Assembly (NCBI GenBank): GCA_024760905.1
Contig: CM045751.1
Coordinates: 4,854,501-4,918,500, forward strand
Length of the DNA stretch: 64,000 bases
Reading direction: 5' to 3'
DNA from: Plotosus lineatus
Taxonomy: Eukaryota > Chordata > Actinopteri > Siluriformes > Plotosidae
In this document: one piece after another, positions 1-10,721 of the stretch
How positions within the stretch are numbered: the stretch's first letter is position 1
How the letters are laid out: each line of letters opens with the position of its first letter
Notes under the pieces: model-generated
Databases searched by the model: none
What the model was told of the DNA's origin: nothing
The model's input: the letters and a program-made list of their open reading frames with translations, nothing else
Translations under genes and position numbers: made by a program

Positions 1-73
1 ATGAGACTTGAACCCCTGACCTCGGGATCAGTAATTCAGCACCCTACCACTGGGACACCAGTGCCCCGCTTAT
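1..73 (-). mobile_element. SINE-A head, cut by window edge
   Basis: Reverse complement of the tRNA-like head (B box inside ACTCGAACCCC-type sequence, ending CACCAGTGCCC). The rest lies outside the window. Confidence 0.6.
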
Positions 74-84
74 GTTTTTTGAAG

Positions 85-384
85 TCACTTAGTTCTAATG
101 AAGGTCAAGGGAGGCTGGCACCCACCTCAGCCAACTCTGGGCAAGCGCAATGAAAGGACCATCACCTACGCACAACCATTTAGATTTACTCACACATAGG
201 GGCAATTTGGAACAGCCAATTATCCTACTGTATAACACTACATATTTTTGGTCTGTAGGAGGAAACCCACGAGCGAGCACAAGGAAAACATACAAACTCC
301 ACACAGAATCACTCGAGCCTGGGAATCGAACCCAGGCCTTGTTGTTGTCAGGCAACCACTTCGCCACCGTGCCGCCCACCTTAT
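85..384 (-). mobile_element. V-SINE/Mermaid-like SINE (SINE-B)
   Basis: Reading on the minus strand: tRNA-like head with GGTTCGATTCCCAGG B box, TTTGCATGTTCTCC-type body, and a tail with CCTAATTAGGATTAAG-type sequence, degraded. SINE-B is the commonest old repeat in the window. Confidence 0.75.
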
Positions 385-732
385 ATTCAATATAAAATAA
401 ATTCCTGCATGTTGTAGGTTGTAGTGAATAAATCGATGCATCACAACACCCTGGAGTTGTTGGCTGCCATGACAAGCAGGCTCAGCACACATAATGCTTA
501 TAAACTTCAGCAGTATGAGCCTGTGAGTGGTGGACAGCATCAACAGTCTGATCAACGGAACGAGGAGCAGCTGATGTTGTTATTAGTTTGGCGAGTCAGT
601 GAGATAATGTCTGGACTAGAGTTGATGCCGATGTGTGAACCCAGACTAGAGCTCATAAAGCTTTGGGTGGGGTATTGTTGGATAACTGGAATGAGTCTAG
701 ATGTCCCCATGTTTCTTACAGACCAAATAATT

Positions 733-872
733 GACAAATTAATTAATTAATTAATTAATTAATTAAGCTGTCCAGGGTGCAGTCTGCCCTCGTCTGGAGT
801 CGGCTGGGATAAGCGCCAGCCTCCCCACGACCCTAATTAGGATCAAGTGATTACAGAAATGAATGAATGAAT
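733..872 (+). repeat. (ATTA)n followed by an L2-type SINE tail
   Basis: Tetranucleotide array to 767, then a headless tail from GCTGTCCAGGGTGCA through CCCTAATTAGGATCAAG to GAATGAATGA. Such isolated tails recur throughout the window. Confidence 0.65.
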
Positions 873-926
873 TAATTTCTTGAAAAACAAAATATAAAAC
901 AGCTTGGAATGAATTCATGTATGGGC

Positions 927-1112
927 AGTGGTGGCTCAGTGGTGAAGGCTTTGGATTACTGAGCCGAAGGTTGATGGTTCAAGTCCCAGTACCACCAAGG
1001 TGCCACTGTTGGGTACGTGAGCATGGCACTTAACCCTCAGTTGCATAATAATAATTAAAAAAAAAAATGAATGTAAGTCATACTGGATGAAGGTGTTTGC
1101 CAAATGTTGGAA
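927..1112 (+). mobile_element. RSg-1-tailed tRNA SINE (SINE-C)
   Basis: Head GTGGCTCAGTGGTGAAGGC with B box GGTTCAAGTCCCAG, then the ending TGTAAGTCATACTGGATGAA and GCCAAATG, as in RSg-1-like SINE tails. A second copy is at 2421-2603. Confidence 0.7.
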
Positions 1113-1120
1113 ACAGTGAA

Positions 1121-1200
1121 GGGACAGTGGTGACCTGGTGGTAAAGGTGCTGGATCACTGTTCCTAAGGTTGGAGGTTCAAGCCCCACTCTCAAGAGGAA
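1121..1200 (+). mobile_element. SINE-A head only
   Basis: AGTGGTGACCTGGTGG head with B box GGTTCAAGCCCCAC; the body and tail are missing. Confidence 0.6.
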
Positions 1201-1543
1201 TTGCATTCAGGATTTTTTTTTTTTAAAGGATTCTTTAACATTGTGTGATAATACCATTTTCTGGTAGTGTCATACTACAGCAGGTCCAGCAGGGGGCTGT
1301 GTCTTTTCAGTTATTTGAAAATAAAAGTTATTTATTTATTGATGAAATTTCTACCAGTGGCAGGGCTTTGAAATAAACTTTAAATTTTTTTGACAAATGG
1401 GTGGATTGATGGGTTTGAAGGGCTTGGCATTCTTTGGTGATATTTTCATATATTTTTTTGTTTGTTTACTAAACAATCTTTGACAGAGGGTTTACAGGGC
1501 ATCTGTTTGAAACTGGAGGTGATTTGACTGTGATCTCGCTGGG

Positions 1544-1905
1544 ATGGCTTTACTTTCAGTTCAGTTCATTTTCCGTAACCACTTAATCCTAATTAGGGTC
1601 ACAAGGATGCTGGCGCCCATCCCAGCCGACTCCGGGCGAGGGCAGAGTACACTCTGGATAGCTCGCCAGGCCATCGCAGGGTGGAAACACGTCAAAGGCT
1701 TTGCAGCCTCCTCTTGTCGAAAGTCAGCAATGGTTCTTTTACATGCCTCTCACCATAGACAGTGAGAGACATGGCCGGCCTTTGATAACCCAGTTAGCTG
1801 CACTGGGAGGGGACAATGACAACCTTGTGGAGAGTGGGAGTTGAACCCCCTACCTTAGGATCAGCGATCCAGCACCCTATACCACTAGGCCACCACTGCC
1901 CTGTT
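1544..1905 (-). mobile_element. SINE-A, nearly full length, L2-type tail
   Basis: Read on the minus strand: head GGCAGTGGTGGCCTAGTGG, central CCGGCCATGTCTCTCACTG, AAAAGAACCATTGCTGAC, then the tail ending CCTAATTAGGATTAAG. It is one of the better-preserved copies of this family. Confidence 0.8.
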
Positions 1906-1939
1906 TTATTTTCATGGAAGATGAAAAACTACGCAGACT

Positions 1940-2253
1940 TCCCTAGGTAGTAGGGAGCTGGTTTACGGATCCAAAGGTCAGGGGTTCAAGCCCCACTATC
2001 ACCAAGTTGTCACTGCTGTCCCCCTGTTGCAGATAACTAGCTTATCAAAGGTCAGCCATGTCTCTCACTGTCGGCGACATTGCTGTTTTTAATAAAGAGT
2101 AGGTCATTAGGTGCCATCAGCATGTTTCTGCCCTGTGATGGCCTGGCAAGCTGTCCAGGGTGTACTCTGTTGAGTGAATCTGCTGCGATGAGCACCAGCC
2201 TCCAAGTGACCCTAATTAGGATTATACAGTTCAGAAGATGAATGAATGAATGA
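1940..2253 (+). mobile_element. SINE-A, degraded, L2-type tail
   Basis: Same order of blocks as other SINE-A copies with many substitutions: B box GGTTCAAGCCCCAC, CATGTCTCTCACTGTC, GCCTGGCAAGCTGTCCAGGG, tail CCTAATTAGGATTATAC, and (GAAT)n end. Confidence 0.7.
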
Positions 2254-2420
2254 GTCCCAACACAAATAGATATTTGGAGAAGCGTTCAGGTGCTGGTTTT
2301 ACAGATAGTTCAGAGGTTCTGCACCACTCTGTGATGATCACATTCATTTGTACTGCTTGTAAAATGTATAGTACATGAAATAATTAAGTCCCACTGAATA
2401 TCCACCACAGCATCCGCCAT

Positions 2421-2603
2421 AGGTCGTGGCTCAGTGGATAAAACCATGAGTTGCTAATCCAGCGGTCAGAGGTTCAATCCCCACTATCACCACTGTTGGG
2501 CCCTTGAGCGAGGCCCTTAACCCTGAATTGCTCAGTTGTATAAAAATGCTAATTGTAAGTCACTCTGGATCACGATGTCTGCCAAATGCTGTAAATGTAA
2601 ATG
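2421..2603 (+). mobile_element. SINE-C with RSg-1-like tail
   Basis: GTCGTGGCTCAGTGG head, GGCCCTTGAGCGAGGCCCTT middle, tail GTAAGTCACTCTGGATCACG then GCCAAATGCTGTAAATG. Confidence 0.75.
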
Positions 2604-2609
2604 TGTCGT

Positions 2610-3210
2610 TGGATTAGACTCTATTGATTTGTTGCATAATTTAAAACTCCTGACACTCGAATCCTGACCGAGCGATCAATCCAGAAAAAAAAAAGAAGTT
2701 AATAATGAAAAATGAGTTTACCGTAGCATGCGTGTCACAGAGTGAGTTCGTCCTTCTGTATTTTATTTCCACACCGTATACGTGTTTATCGAGAAAAGCG
2801 AGATTGGGTTGGAATTGAGCGTTTCGCCACCGACCGAGAGCTTGTCAATCAGTGAGGAAAGGCTGAAATTATAATTTACTCATTTGAGCTGCTCTGTAAT
2901 TACTTATATTGTGTAAATGCAAATTTGCGCATTCAATGTCTTATTTAAATCAGCTAAATTGCAAAGCTCTTATCTGTTCTGCTTGCATAACTAGATATTC
3001 ATTCAACACTCTTTTTGGTGACACGTTTTTCAAAATTAAAACCATGTGGTCCTGCAATCAATACGAGCTCGGTGAGTATATTGCTTTTCAGTGCAGCACT
3101 TGATTGCGATTATCACCCTCAATGATCAGTGATCTATGATACGATGTCTATAAATGCATTCTCAGTGAGTGGCCTAGCAAACACACCCAAAATGGGAGGT
3201 GCTGCCAAGA
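2610..3210. other. No recognised gene or repeat
   Basis: AT-rich single-copy-looking sequence. Short open frames here lack splice sites or similarity I can recognise. Confidence 0.5.
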
Positions 3211-3212
3211 AA

Positions 3213-3410
3213 AATGGCGGCGCAGTAGTGTAGTTGTTAACGCGTCCATCTCACAGCAAGGGAGTCCCGGGTTCGGGTCTTGGGTGTGGGTGTTCCTGTC
3301 TGCCTGTGTGATGCCTAGGTGTGTGTGTGGGTTTTCTCTGGGTACCCTGGTTTCCTCCTTCAGTTCTAAAACATCCACATTAGGCATGTCTTAATTGGCT
3401 GTTCCAGGTC
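3213..3410 (+). mobile_element. SINE-B, 3' truncated
   Basis: Head GGCGGCGCAGTAGTGTAG with B box CCGGGTTCGGGTCTT, then the GGGTACCCTGGTTTCCTCC body; it stops after TTGGCTGTTCCAG. Confidence 0.7.
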
Positions 3411-3436
3411 TTTATACGCAAGTAGTAAAAAAGTAT

Positions 3437-3806
3437 TCATTCATTCATTCATTCTCTAAGCCGCTTAATCGTAATTCAGGTCATAGGGAGGCTGGCGCCC
3501 ATCTCAGCCAGCTCTGCGTGAAGGCAGAGTATAGCCTGGACAGCTTTCAAGCTTTCAAGGCCATGGAAGGGCCAACATACATACAACCATGTTCTCACTC
3601 ATTCTCACACCTAGGGGTGATTTGAACAGCCAATCAGAATACTGTGCATGTTTTTGGATTGTAGGAGGAAACTGGTTTACCAGGAGGAAACCCACACAAG
3701 CACGGCGAGAACACTCAAACTTCACACAGAAACACCTCGAGCCCAGGGAATTGAACCCAGGACCTTTTGCCGAGAGGTGACTGTGATAACCAGTCTGCCA
3801 TGGTGT
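3437..3806 (-). mobile_element. SINE-B, near full length
   Basis: Tail first on the plus strand ((CATT)n then CCGCTTAATC), then GGAGGAAACTGG, then head TTGAACCCAGGACCTTTT and CTGCCATGGTG. A poly(A) run follows at 3816-3838. Confidence 0.75.
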
Positions 3807-3907
3807 TGATACCCCAAAAAAAAAAAAAAAAAAAAAAAAGAAATGAAGTAAAAAAGTGAGAAAAGATAAGGGAAAGATGAGCATCAACAAAATTTATGTG
3901 GTGAATG

Positions 3908-3939
<32 letters not shown>

Positions 3940-4134
3940 CTTAACAATTATAAACTTTAATCTAAAGCTTTAATACACTGGTTAATGTTTTAAAATTTTT
4001 TGAAGAAGGTATGTACGAAGTATTCCGGCAAACAAGAAAATAAAAGTAAACATTTGATTTTGATTAAAACAGAATTTGTCTTCCTGTAACACACCTTAAT
4101 GCCATAGATCATTAACTTATATTTCTGTAAATAC

Positions 4135-4483
4135 AGGGTGACCCGAAAAAAAAATCTCCCACATTTCAAATGTAAATAAACAAACAAAAAAGTTTTAGAT
4201 TATAAAACTCTTATTTAATGTTGGCCCTGCAATGGTCTGGTGAGGTGTTCATTGTGTATCCCATCCTGGCCCAGAGTCGACTGAGATGGGTGCCAGCCTC
4301 GCACCACCCTGAGTAGCTTACAAAACGAATGAATGAGTGACTTCATGTGTACAAATACTGATGAATAAAAACTGTCCTGGATGAAGTTTTCTGTGGATAA
4401 ATATTTTTTATTATTATCTTTAACTCTTTTTTGTTGTTGTTGTTTACCTCTGAAATGTGGGAGGGTATTTGGGGTCATCCTGA
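4135..4483. mobile_element. MITE with long terminal inverted repeats
   Basis: The left arm starting CAGGGTGACCCGAAAA (4136-4192) is the inverse of the right arm ending GGGGTCATCCTG (4425-4483); both share CTCCCACATTTC and a purine-rich AACAAACAA block. The loop carries an inserted SINE tail (4219-4338). Confidence 0.65.
4219..4338 (+). mobile_element. SINE tail fragment inside MITE
   Basis: TTGGCCCTGCAATGGTCTGG through GGGTGCCAGCCTC to GAATGAATGAG. Confidence 0.6.
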
Positions 4484-4817
4484 TTTACGCTTGTATAAAA
4501 ATATAATATCTGCGATGATCCTGTGCCACATTCAGAATGAACTCTATGTATTTTTTTGGGTTTTTTCCCCACTTTCGGGGCAGAAACGAATCCGCAGAAT
4601 CCAGTGGTGGAAATTCTTGAGTCTTCAGAACGATATAAGCAAAGCTACTGCACACCTACAACCCCAGAGTAACCTGAGAACTTTTACTTGTACAAAGAAC
4701 CATTGAAGATGTTCTTTCTCTTAGTCTGCAAGGACGCTGCAGGTTGCTAATGAATATTAATGAGGGTGTACCTGGAAAAGAAATATGATTGGCTGAAACA
4801 CCAACGTGCATCCCCCC

Positions 4818-5067
4818 GAGTGCACCTACCTGGGTTATCAAAGCCCAGTCATGTCTCTCTCTCACTGTCTTTGGTGAGAGGTTCATGTAAAAGAACCATT
4901 GCTGACTTTTGACAAGAGGAGCTGCATTGCCATCAGCGTGTTTCTGCCCTGCGATGGCCTGGCAATCTGTCCAGGATGTACTCTGCCCTCTCCCAGAGCC
5001 AGCTGAGATGGGTACGAGCCTCCCCACGACCCTAATTAGGATGAAGCGGTACAGAAAATGAATGAAA
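4818..5067 (+). mobile_element. SINE-A lacking head, L2-type tail
   Basis: Begins within the central block (GTGCACCTACCTGGGTTATC), followed by CATGTCTCTCTCTCACTGTC, AAAAGAACCATTGCTGAC and tail CCCTAATTAGGATGAAG, ending GAATGAA. Confidence 0.75.
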
Positions 5068-5207
5068 GGACCAAAGTGCATTGTGTGAATATAAGGGTCA
5101 AGCATGAGTCATAAAAAAGCATAAAATGCAACATTAAGTATATATAAACATAACACTAGAGCACTTCTGAAACTTCCAGTGAATGGATTTGTGCAGAAAA
5201 GTTCAAT

Positions 5208-5538
5208 GCAGTGGTGGTGTGGTGGTCATATGTTGCATTACTCACCCAACAGTTTGTGGGGTTCAAGCCCCATTATCACTGGGTCTCACTGCTGTACCCC
5301 CAGTGCACCTGACTGGGTTATAAAAGGCCGGCCATGTCTCTCACTGTCTATGGTGAGAGGTTCATGTAAAAGAACCATTGCTGACTTTCATAAAGAGGAG
5401 CTGCAACGCCGTCAGCGTGTTTCTACCCTGTGATGGTCTGAGGTGGTCCAGGTTGTACTCTGTCCCTGCCCAGAATCGGCTGAGATGGACGCCAGCCTTC
5501 CTGTGACATAGTATTAAGTGGTTCAGAAAATGAATGAG
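5208..5538 (+). mobile_element. SINE-A, L2-type tail
   Basis: Degraded head, B box GGTTCAAGCCCCATT, intact central GGCCGGCCATGTCTCTC and AAAAGAACCATTGCTGAC blocks, degraded tail, ending AAAATGAATGAG. Confidence 0.75.
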
Positions 5539-5569
5539 TTTAAACACTAAAATGCTTTTCCTGATGTAC

Positions 5570-6280
5570 ATTTTTTTGGTATATTTTTATTCATGTATTA
5601 ATTAATTAATTAATTAATTTGTTTACTTGCTTACTTACTTCATTTATTTATTTTTATGCTTTCTTTTTCATTTACTGGTTGAATTTTTCTTAATTACTTC
5701 TTTAATTCCTTATTTCCTATATATTTATTCATGTGCTTGTTTATTTATTTATTTATTTGATTACATACCTATATACTGTATATTCAGCTATATACTCTGT
5801 TCTCTGTTTGAATAAAAATATTTAAAAGATATAAATAAGATCTGCTGTTAAACATTTTGTTTTCTAAAGGCCACTTTTGTCTGTAATCCTGATATGTGCC
5901 AAGGATCAGACGTATTGTTCAGAGAAGATTAGTATTTTATTGACAGATTGCCACTCAGTCTAATTACAAAGCACAGGGTTACAGGAGTCGACCAGGAGGT
6001 GAAGCTTGTCTGTGTGGTCTCCAGGCAGCCAGAAGGTTGGCGTGTGTGTTGAAATAAAGGTTTTTGCATTTGCTAATCCTTTCGGAATGTTTATGTTTTG
6101 GTTGCAAAATCACTCTGGAGACACGCAAGGGTCGAGTTTTGGGACCCTTGACTTTTATCCCAATAGTGAATTTTAAGCTGTCTCACACTAAAACACTCAG
6201 GCCTTAATAATTATTTGTATTATACAAGTTAACCTGATAACACAGTAAAAGCACATAGTTAACATTTATGTTTTATTTTA
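5570..6280. other. AT-rich sequence, no gene seen
   Basis: 5597-5620 is an (ATTA)n/(TTAC)n run and 5640-5815 is TTTAT-rich. Nothing gene-like was found from 5830 to 6280. Confidence 0.5.
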
Positions 6281-6283
6281 TTC

Positions 6284-6614
6284 AGTCATTCATTTTGTAA
6301 GCCGGCTCAGTAGGGTTGTGGCGAGGTCGGTGCCCATCTCAGCTGACTCTGGGCGAGAATAGGGTACACCGTGGACAGCTTGCCAACACACATGAACAGA
6401 TTTACATTTGCTTTTACACTTAGGGTCAATTTGGAACCACCAATTAGCCTACTATGCAAGTTTTTGGACAGTCAGAGGAAACCAGAGTATCTGGAAGAAA
6501 CCTATAAAAGCATATGGAGAATATGCACCCTAAACTTCACACAGAAAAGCCCTGAGCCTGGGAATTGAACCCAGCACCTTCTTCCTGTGAGGCGCTGCAC
6601 CACTGTGCTGCCCT
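6284..6614 (-). mobile_element. SINE-B
   Basis: The plus strand shows the reversed tail (CATTTTGTAAGCCGGCTC), body GAAACCAGAGTATCTGG and head CCTGGGAATTGAACCCAG to GTGCTGCCC. Confidence 0.75.
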
Positions 6615-6718
6615 TTATGCATTATACAAGTATATTATTCTTTTCTGTGTATGAAGATATGTCCCATAGGGGTTTCTGTTCCATGTTTGTGCCTCTCACA
6701 CTACTGTGTTCTCTGCAT

Positions 6719-7095
6719 GGCAGTGGTGGCCTGCTGGTAAAAGGCGCTGGATCGCTGATCCTAGGGTTGGGGGTTCGAGTACCACTCTCCACAAGGTTGG
6801 CACTGTCCCCCCAGTGCAGTTAACGGAGTTATCAAAGGCCGGCCATGTCTCTCACTGTCTATGGTGTGAAGTTTGTGTAAAAGAACCGTTACTGACTTTC
6901 GCCAAGAGTAGCTGCATAGCCGTCGGCGTGTTTCCGCCCCTTGCTAAGGGTTGTGTCAGGAAGGGCATCCGACATAAAAACTTATGTAAAATTGAATATG
7001 CGAATCATTAATATGACTTCCATGAAGATGGAGGCAGATGATTCTCTGTGGTGAGCCCTGAAGGGAATAGCTGAAAGGAAAAGAAGAAGAAGACA
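6719..7095 (+). mobile_element. SINE-A with RTE-like tail
   Basis: Head GGCAGTGGTGGCCTGCTGG, central GGCCGGCCATGTCTCTC, then at GTGTTTCCG the L2 tail is replaced by CTTGCTAAGGGTTGTGTC, GGAAGGGCATCCGACAT, CGAATCATTAATATGAC and an end GAAAAGAAGAAGAAGAC. Confidence 0.85.
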
Positions 7096-7269
7096 CAACT
7101 GTGTTCTCTATGATCCCTGTCTCCTTCACCTGAATTGCCCTTGGATTGTCTCCATCTGCTGTGTCTGATCTCTTGACTTCTGCCAGTTTTTTGTTTTTTT
7201 TTAATCATACTTGGCCTGAGTTTTGATTCTTCAGCAAATCTCCAATAAATACCATCTTGCATGTTAACC

Positions 7270-7980
7270 AGTGCATCTATTTACCATGAAGCAGTGTAAG
7301 AGTTAGAAAGTTTAAGAAGGGTTAGCTCGTATGTAGTATCTCACTGTCAGGTTCTTAATCATTCAAAGCATAAGGTCCACAAATTATTAATACATTGAGG
7401 AGAATACATAATTTAGTGGACTGCAATTATCACTTCAGCAATCAGCGATGCTGGGGATATGAGGATGATACATTGCCTGCAGTGCATCCTGGGAGTCAGT
7501 GAGCATATGTAATGAAGTGAACTAAAAACTGGATCTGTACCAAAAGGCTTCTCAGTTCTTCGCATCTATCATTTATCCCTGATATGATATCAGATGATGA
7601 AGACAGAGGGTATCCCTGAAGCTTAGTAGTGTGTGTGTGTGTGTGTGTGTGTGTTTGTGCAAGTGTGTTGGAACTGCACTGATATGAGCATTCATTGAAA
7701 CTCTGAGCTCTCTTGTGCTTTGACCGCGTCATTAATTTCCGACAGTGACCTCCTGCTACCACACTAATGTAAATTCCCTGCCTGGTCCTGTTTTCCGTTT
7801 CAGTATGTAGAATGGTTTTGCTCTTACAAAATGTAATTAAGCACATTATTTTTCTGAATCTGACCTCTTCTCGATGCGGTCACTTGTTTTTTCGCTGTAG
7901 ATGCTTTTTAGTCAACAAAATCTTCATATAAATAAAATATAAAATAGCTACATTTCTGATTCTTTTGCTATTATTTGTTT
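7270..7980. other. No recognised gene; (TG)n at 7629-7654
   Basis: The open frame on the minus strand from 7846 passes through the TG array and has no recognisable similarity. It is treated as non-coding. Confidence 0.5.
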
Positions 7981-7984
7981 TGTT

Positions 7985-8270
7985 TTATTCATTCATTCAT
8001 TAATTTTCCAAGCTGCTTAATACTAATTAGTTAATCACAGGAAGCCTGGTGCCCATCTCAGCCAACATTGGGTGAAGGTGGGTTACACCCTGAACAGTTC
8101 GCCAGGTCATCACAGGGCTAACACACATACAACCACTCCTGCACACTATTATTCCTATCGGTGATATGGAACAGTCAAGTAGCCTCTTGTTCATGTTTTT
8201 GGACTGTGGGAGGGAACCGGATTACCTGGAGAAAGCCCACACCAGCATGAGGAGTACATGGAAACTCATA
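7985..8270 (-). mobile_element. SINE-B, head missing
   Basis: The reversed tail (CATTCATTAATTTTCC) and body GGACTGTGGGAGGGAACCGG are present; the tRNA head is absent. Confidence 0.7.
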
Positions 8271-8642
8271 TGATACAAGAAAATAAATTCATGAAGAGAT
8301 TTAAGAGCTGTATTCCCAGTAAACCTACCAAACAATCTAAGCGCCAAGCTATATATGCTGGCCAAGTTAGCCCAAATCTCTGGAGGATCACTATCCAACT
8401 TAAAAGAATTTGATACAAACATTTTGGTGCCGGATACCACAGAACACCTTCAGAGGTCTCGTGGTGTTCATGTTGTGATGGATTCGAGCTGTTCTGGCGG
8501 CACATGGAGACAATGTTTAGCAGGTGGGGTTAATATTATTAATGTAATAGATCAGGGGTGGCCAACCAGTCAGAGACCAAGAGACACATTTTTTACTGTT
8601 ACCGCAAAGAGCCACATTGTACACACATGAACATCACCCATC

Positions 8643-8646
<4 letters not shown>

Positions 8647-8682
<36 letters not shown>

Positions 8683-8693
8683 GCTCACACACA

Positions 8694-8749
<56 letters not shown>
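8647..8749. repeat. (CT)n followed by (AC)n microsatellite
   Basis: About 34 nt of CT then about 64 nt of AC inside the hAT element. Confidence 0.9.
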
Positions 8750-8750
<1 letters not shown>

Positions 8751-8761
8751 CTGCTTCGCCA

Positions 8762-9003
8762 GATTTATTGTAAATTCACACACCAACCTGATAAAATACA
8801 TCTTTGGAGGTGATTCAATAGCCGTGTTAATGTCCGATATTCTGTGTTTGACAGTGTGGCGGGACAGTGGGACGTCCGATACCACGCGTTTTAGTTTGTT
8901 GTTTTCAGAAGACAAGATTTCAACAACGTCACTGACGGAGTTTATCATGAACTCTCCTTCATTGTATGGCATGTTGGCCCGTGTAATGTTCCAAGCTAGT
9001 TGA
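8762..9003 (-). pseudogene. hAT transposase fragment
   Basis: The minus strand reads AWNITRANMPYNEGEFMI then SSENNKLKRVV and PLSRHTVKHRISDINTAIE. This is the segment before the catalytic core in EPM2AIP1/ZBED5-like hAT transposases, as I recall that family. The catalytic and dimerisation parts are missing. Confidence 0.7.
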
Positions 9004-9328
9004 TATGATGCAGGCGTTACGGTCTCGGAGTGCTTCGTAAATTTTTGGAAACACTCGATCTGCTTTTCTGACTCTTCAAATTGAACAACTTGTACGTGTG
9101 AAGTTCAGTCCCTTTAGGAAATTCCTGGTCAAAGTTAGCATGCAGTGAACTGAAGTGGCGCCAAAGATTTGAAATGTGCCAATGACGCCTGGACATATAA
9201 GGCAGAATGGCTTTCCATTACTTGCAAGAACAACAAAAAAGAAACCCTTCCCATTCTGTTAAAAATGTCCTTTGTTTGTCTTCATATTTTAATTTTGATG
9301 TGCATTTTTTCTGCCATTTTAAGAGCAA

Positions 9329-9639
9329 GATAAGGTAAAGTCTTTTGGGCTTTTTACACCCAAGCCATGGCGGCTCATCAGGCCGGTGCTTATCCCCGGT
9401 TTCCATAGTGTGAAGTGACCAGGAGTACAACTCCTCCTGGATGAGACACTAGTCCATCGCAGGTTACCTTCCCAGTATATTTTGCTGGTGCCCATTTATA
9501 CTGCTGGGTGAACAGAGGCACACTTGTGGTTGAGACCTTGACCAGGGGTCTTAGCACAGTGGGGGTCTAACTGGGATTTGAACACACAACCTCCTGATCA
9601 TGAGTGCAGCACACCAACCACAACACCACCGGCCCCACG
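9329..9639 (-). mobile_element. tRNA-headed SINE (SINE-D) nested in hAT
   Basis: Reverse complement starts GGGGCCGGTGGTGTTGTGG with B box TGTTCAAATCCCAG and ends GAGCCGCCATGGCTTGG. Target duplication TTTTAAGAGCAA at 9317-9328 and 9640-9651. It is the only copy of this family seen. Confidence 0.8.
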
Positions 9640-10252
9640 TTTTAAGAGCAAATTTGACACAAATTGTTTACTGAAATGATCTACCCATACTGGGAAGCTT
9701 TGCAGTATTTTCATCTCACACACATAAGCATTTGACAATCACACCATACTGAACTCAAGCAACGCGAACACACATATTAAAAAAAAAACAACACAAACTT
9801 CGATAAGAACATAAAATCCGCATGAAACCAGGCAAAGAGACACATGCGGCTCGGAAGCCGCGAGTTGGCCACACCTGTAATAGATGATAAAGGTGATGGG
9901 TGAATATGTGGTATTTGAGTGTTATCATTAAAAGAGCTGAGATCAACTAAATGGTTATAGGGCTGAAGTGGGAATAGTAAAGTGAACCCAGGCATTAGAG
10001 CTGAGAAATAAAAGGAGTTTATTCATAGCTCAGGAAACCAAGACTTACCCCAATGTCATAAATCCACCTTCAGTATTATTCACACAAACATCATGATCTC
10101 CATGTGTAGGAAGAATACCAAGCAAAAAGAGTAAGTGAAAAAAAATCGTAAAAACAAGTGTTGCTTCAAAACCATTTAGTTAATTTCACTCAATTGCTGC
10201 AGCTCTTCTGCAATATGACCTTTTAAAATGAAATGAATATGAATTGGGATAT

Positions 10253-10256
<4 letters not shown>

Positions 10257-10297
<41 letters not shown>

Positions 10298-10335
10298 TGT
10301 GTGTGTGTAGGTGTGTGTGTGTGTGTGTGTGTGTA
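10257..10335. repeat. (TG)n microsatellite
   Basis: Interrupted TG array of nearly 80 nt; it explains the cysteine-valine open frames in both directions. Confidence 0.95.
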
Positions 10336-10552
10336 TGTGCATCGAGCAATCTGTATACATTTTTGTTTTTACACTCTATAGTATACACGGCCCCATGCTG
10401 TCCTTATAGAAACAAAATGCACGTCCGCATAACATTAATCTCAATATTTTAGGGTCAGGGTTATGATTAGAGTTTGGGTTGGGAAAGCCATTATTTTTAT
10501 GTTATGTTATAATTAGGGTCCAGGAAATTAATGCACGTCTGTATATTTTCTG

Positions 10553-10712
10553 CAGGTGGTACAGTGGTGTAGCGGTTAACACATCCGTCTCACAGCAAAA
10601 AGGTCGTGAGTTTAAGTCCTGGTCTCAGGTCGGGCATATCTGTGTGGTGCTCTCCTGTGCTTGCATGGAATTTCTCCTAGACTGTGGATTCCTGCCACTG
10701 TCTAACAGACAT
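10553..10712 (+). mobile_element. SINE-B, 3' truncated
   Basis: Head GTGGTACAGTGGTGTAGCGG, B box GAGTTTAAGTCCTGG, body to CTGCCACTGTC, then replaced by the next element. Confidence 0.65.
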
Positions 10713-10721
10713 TTTTATTCA

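Larger units (their letters stand above)
8553..9877 (-). mobile_element. hAT DNA transposon, defective, with 8-bp target duplication
   Basis: Starts CAGGGGTGGCCAACC and ends with the inverse GTTGGCCACACCTG. It is flanked by identical TAATAGAT at 8545-8552 and 9878-9885. It contains a CT/AC microsatellite (8647-8749), a decayed transposase fragment on the minus strand, and a nested SINE (9329-9639). Confidence 0.85.

Noticed and set aside
6587..7011. Apparent small proteins repeated at several loci (e.g. [11 protein letters not shown] stretches)
   Set aside because: These are recurring translations of the SINE-A central block, not a gene family.
10261..10388. Cysteine-valine and threonine-histidine repeat proteins over TG arrays (also at 8685, 30172, 31446, 37119, 61510)
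   Set aside because: These are translations of (TG)n or (CA)n microsatellites.
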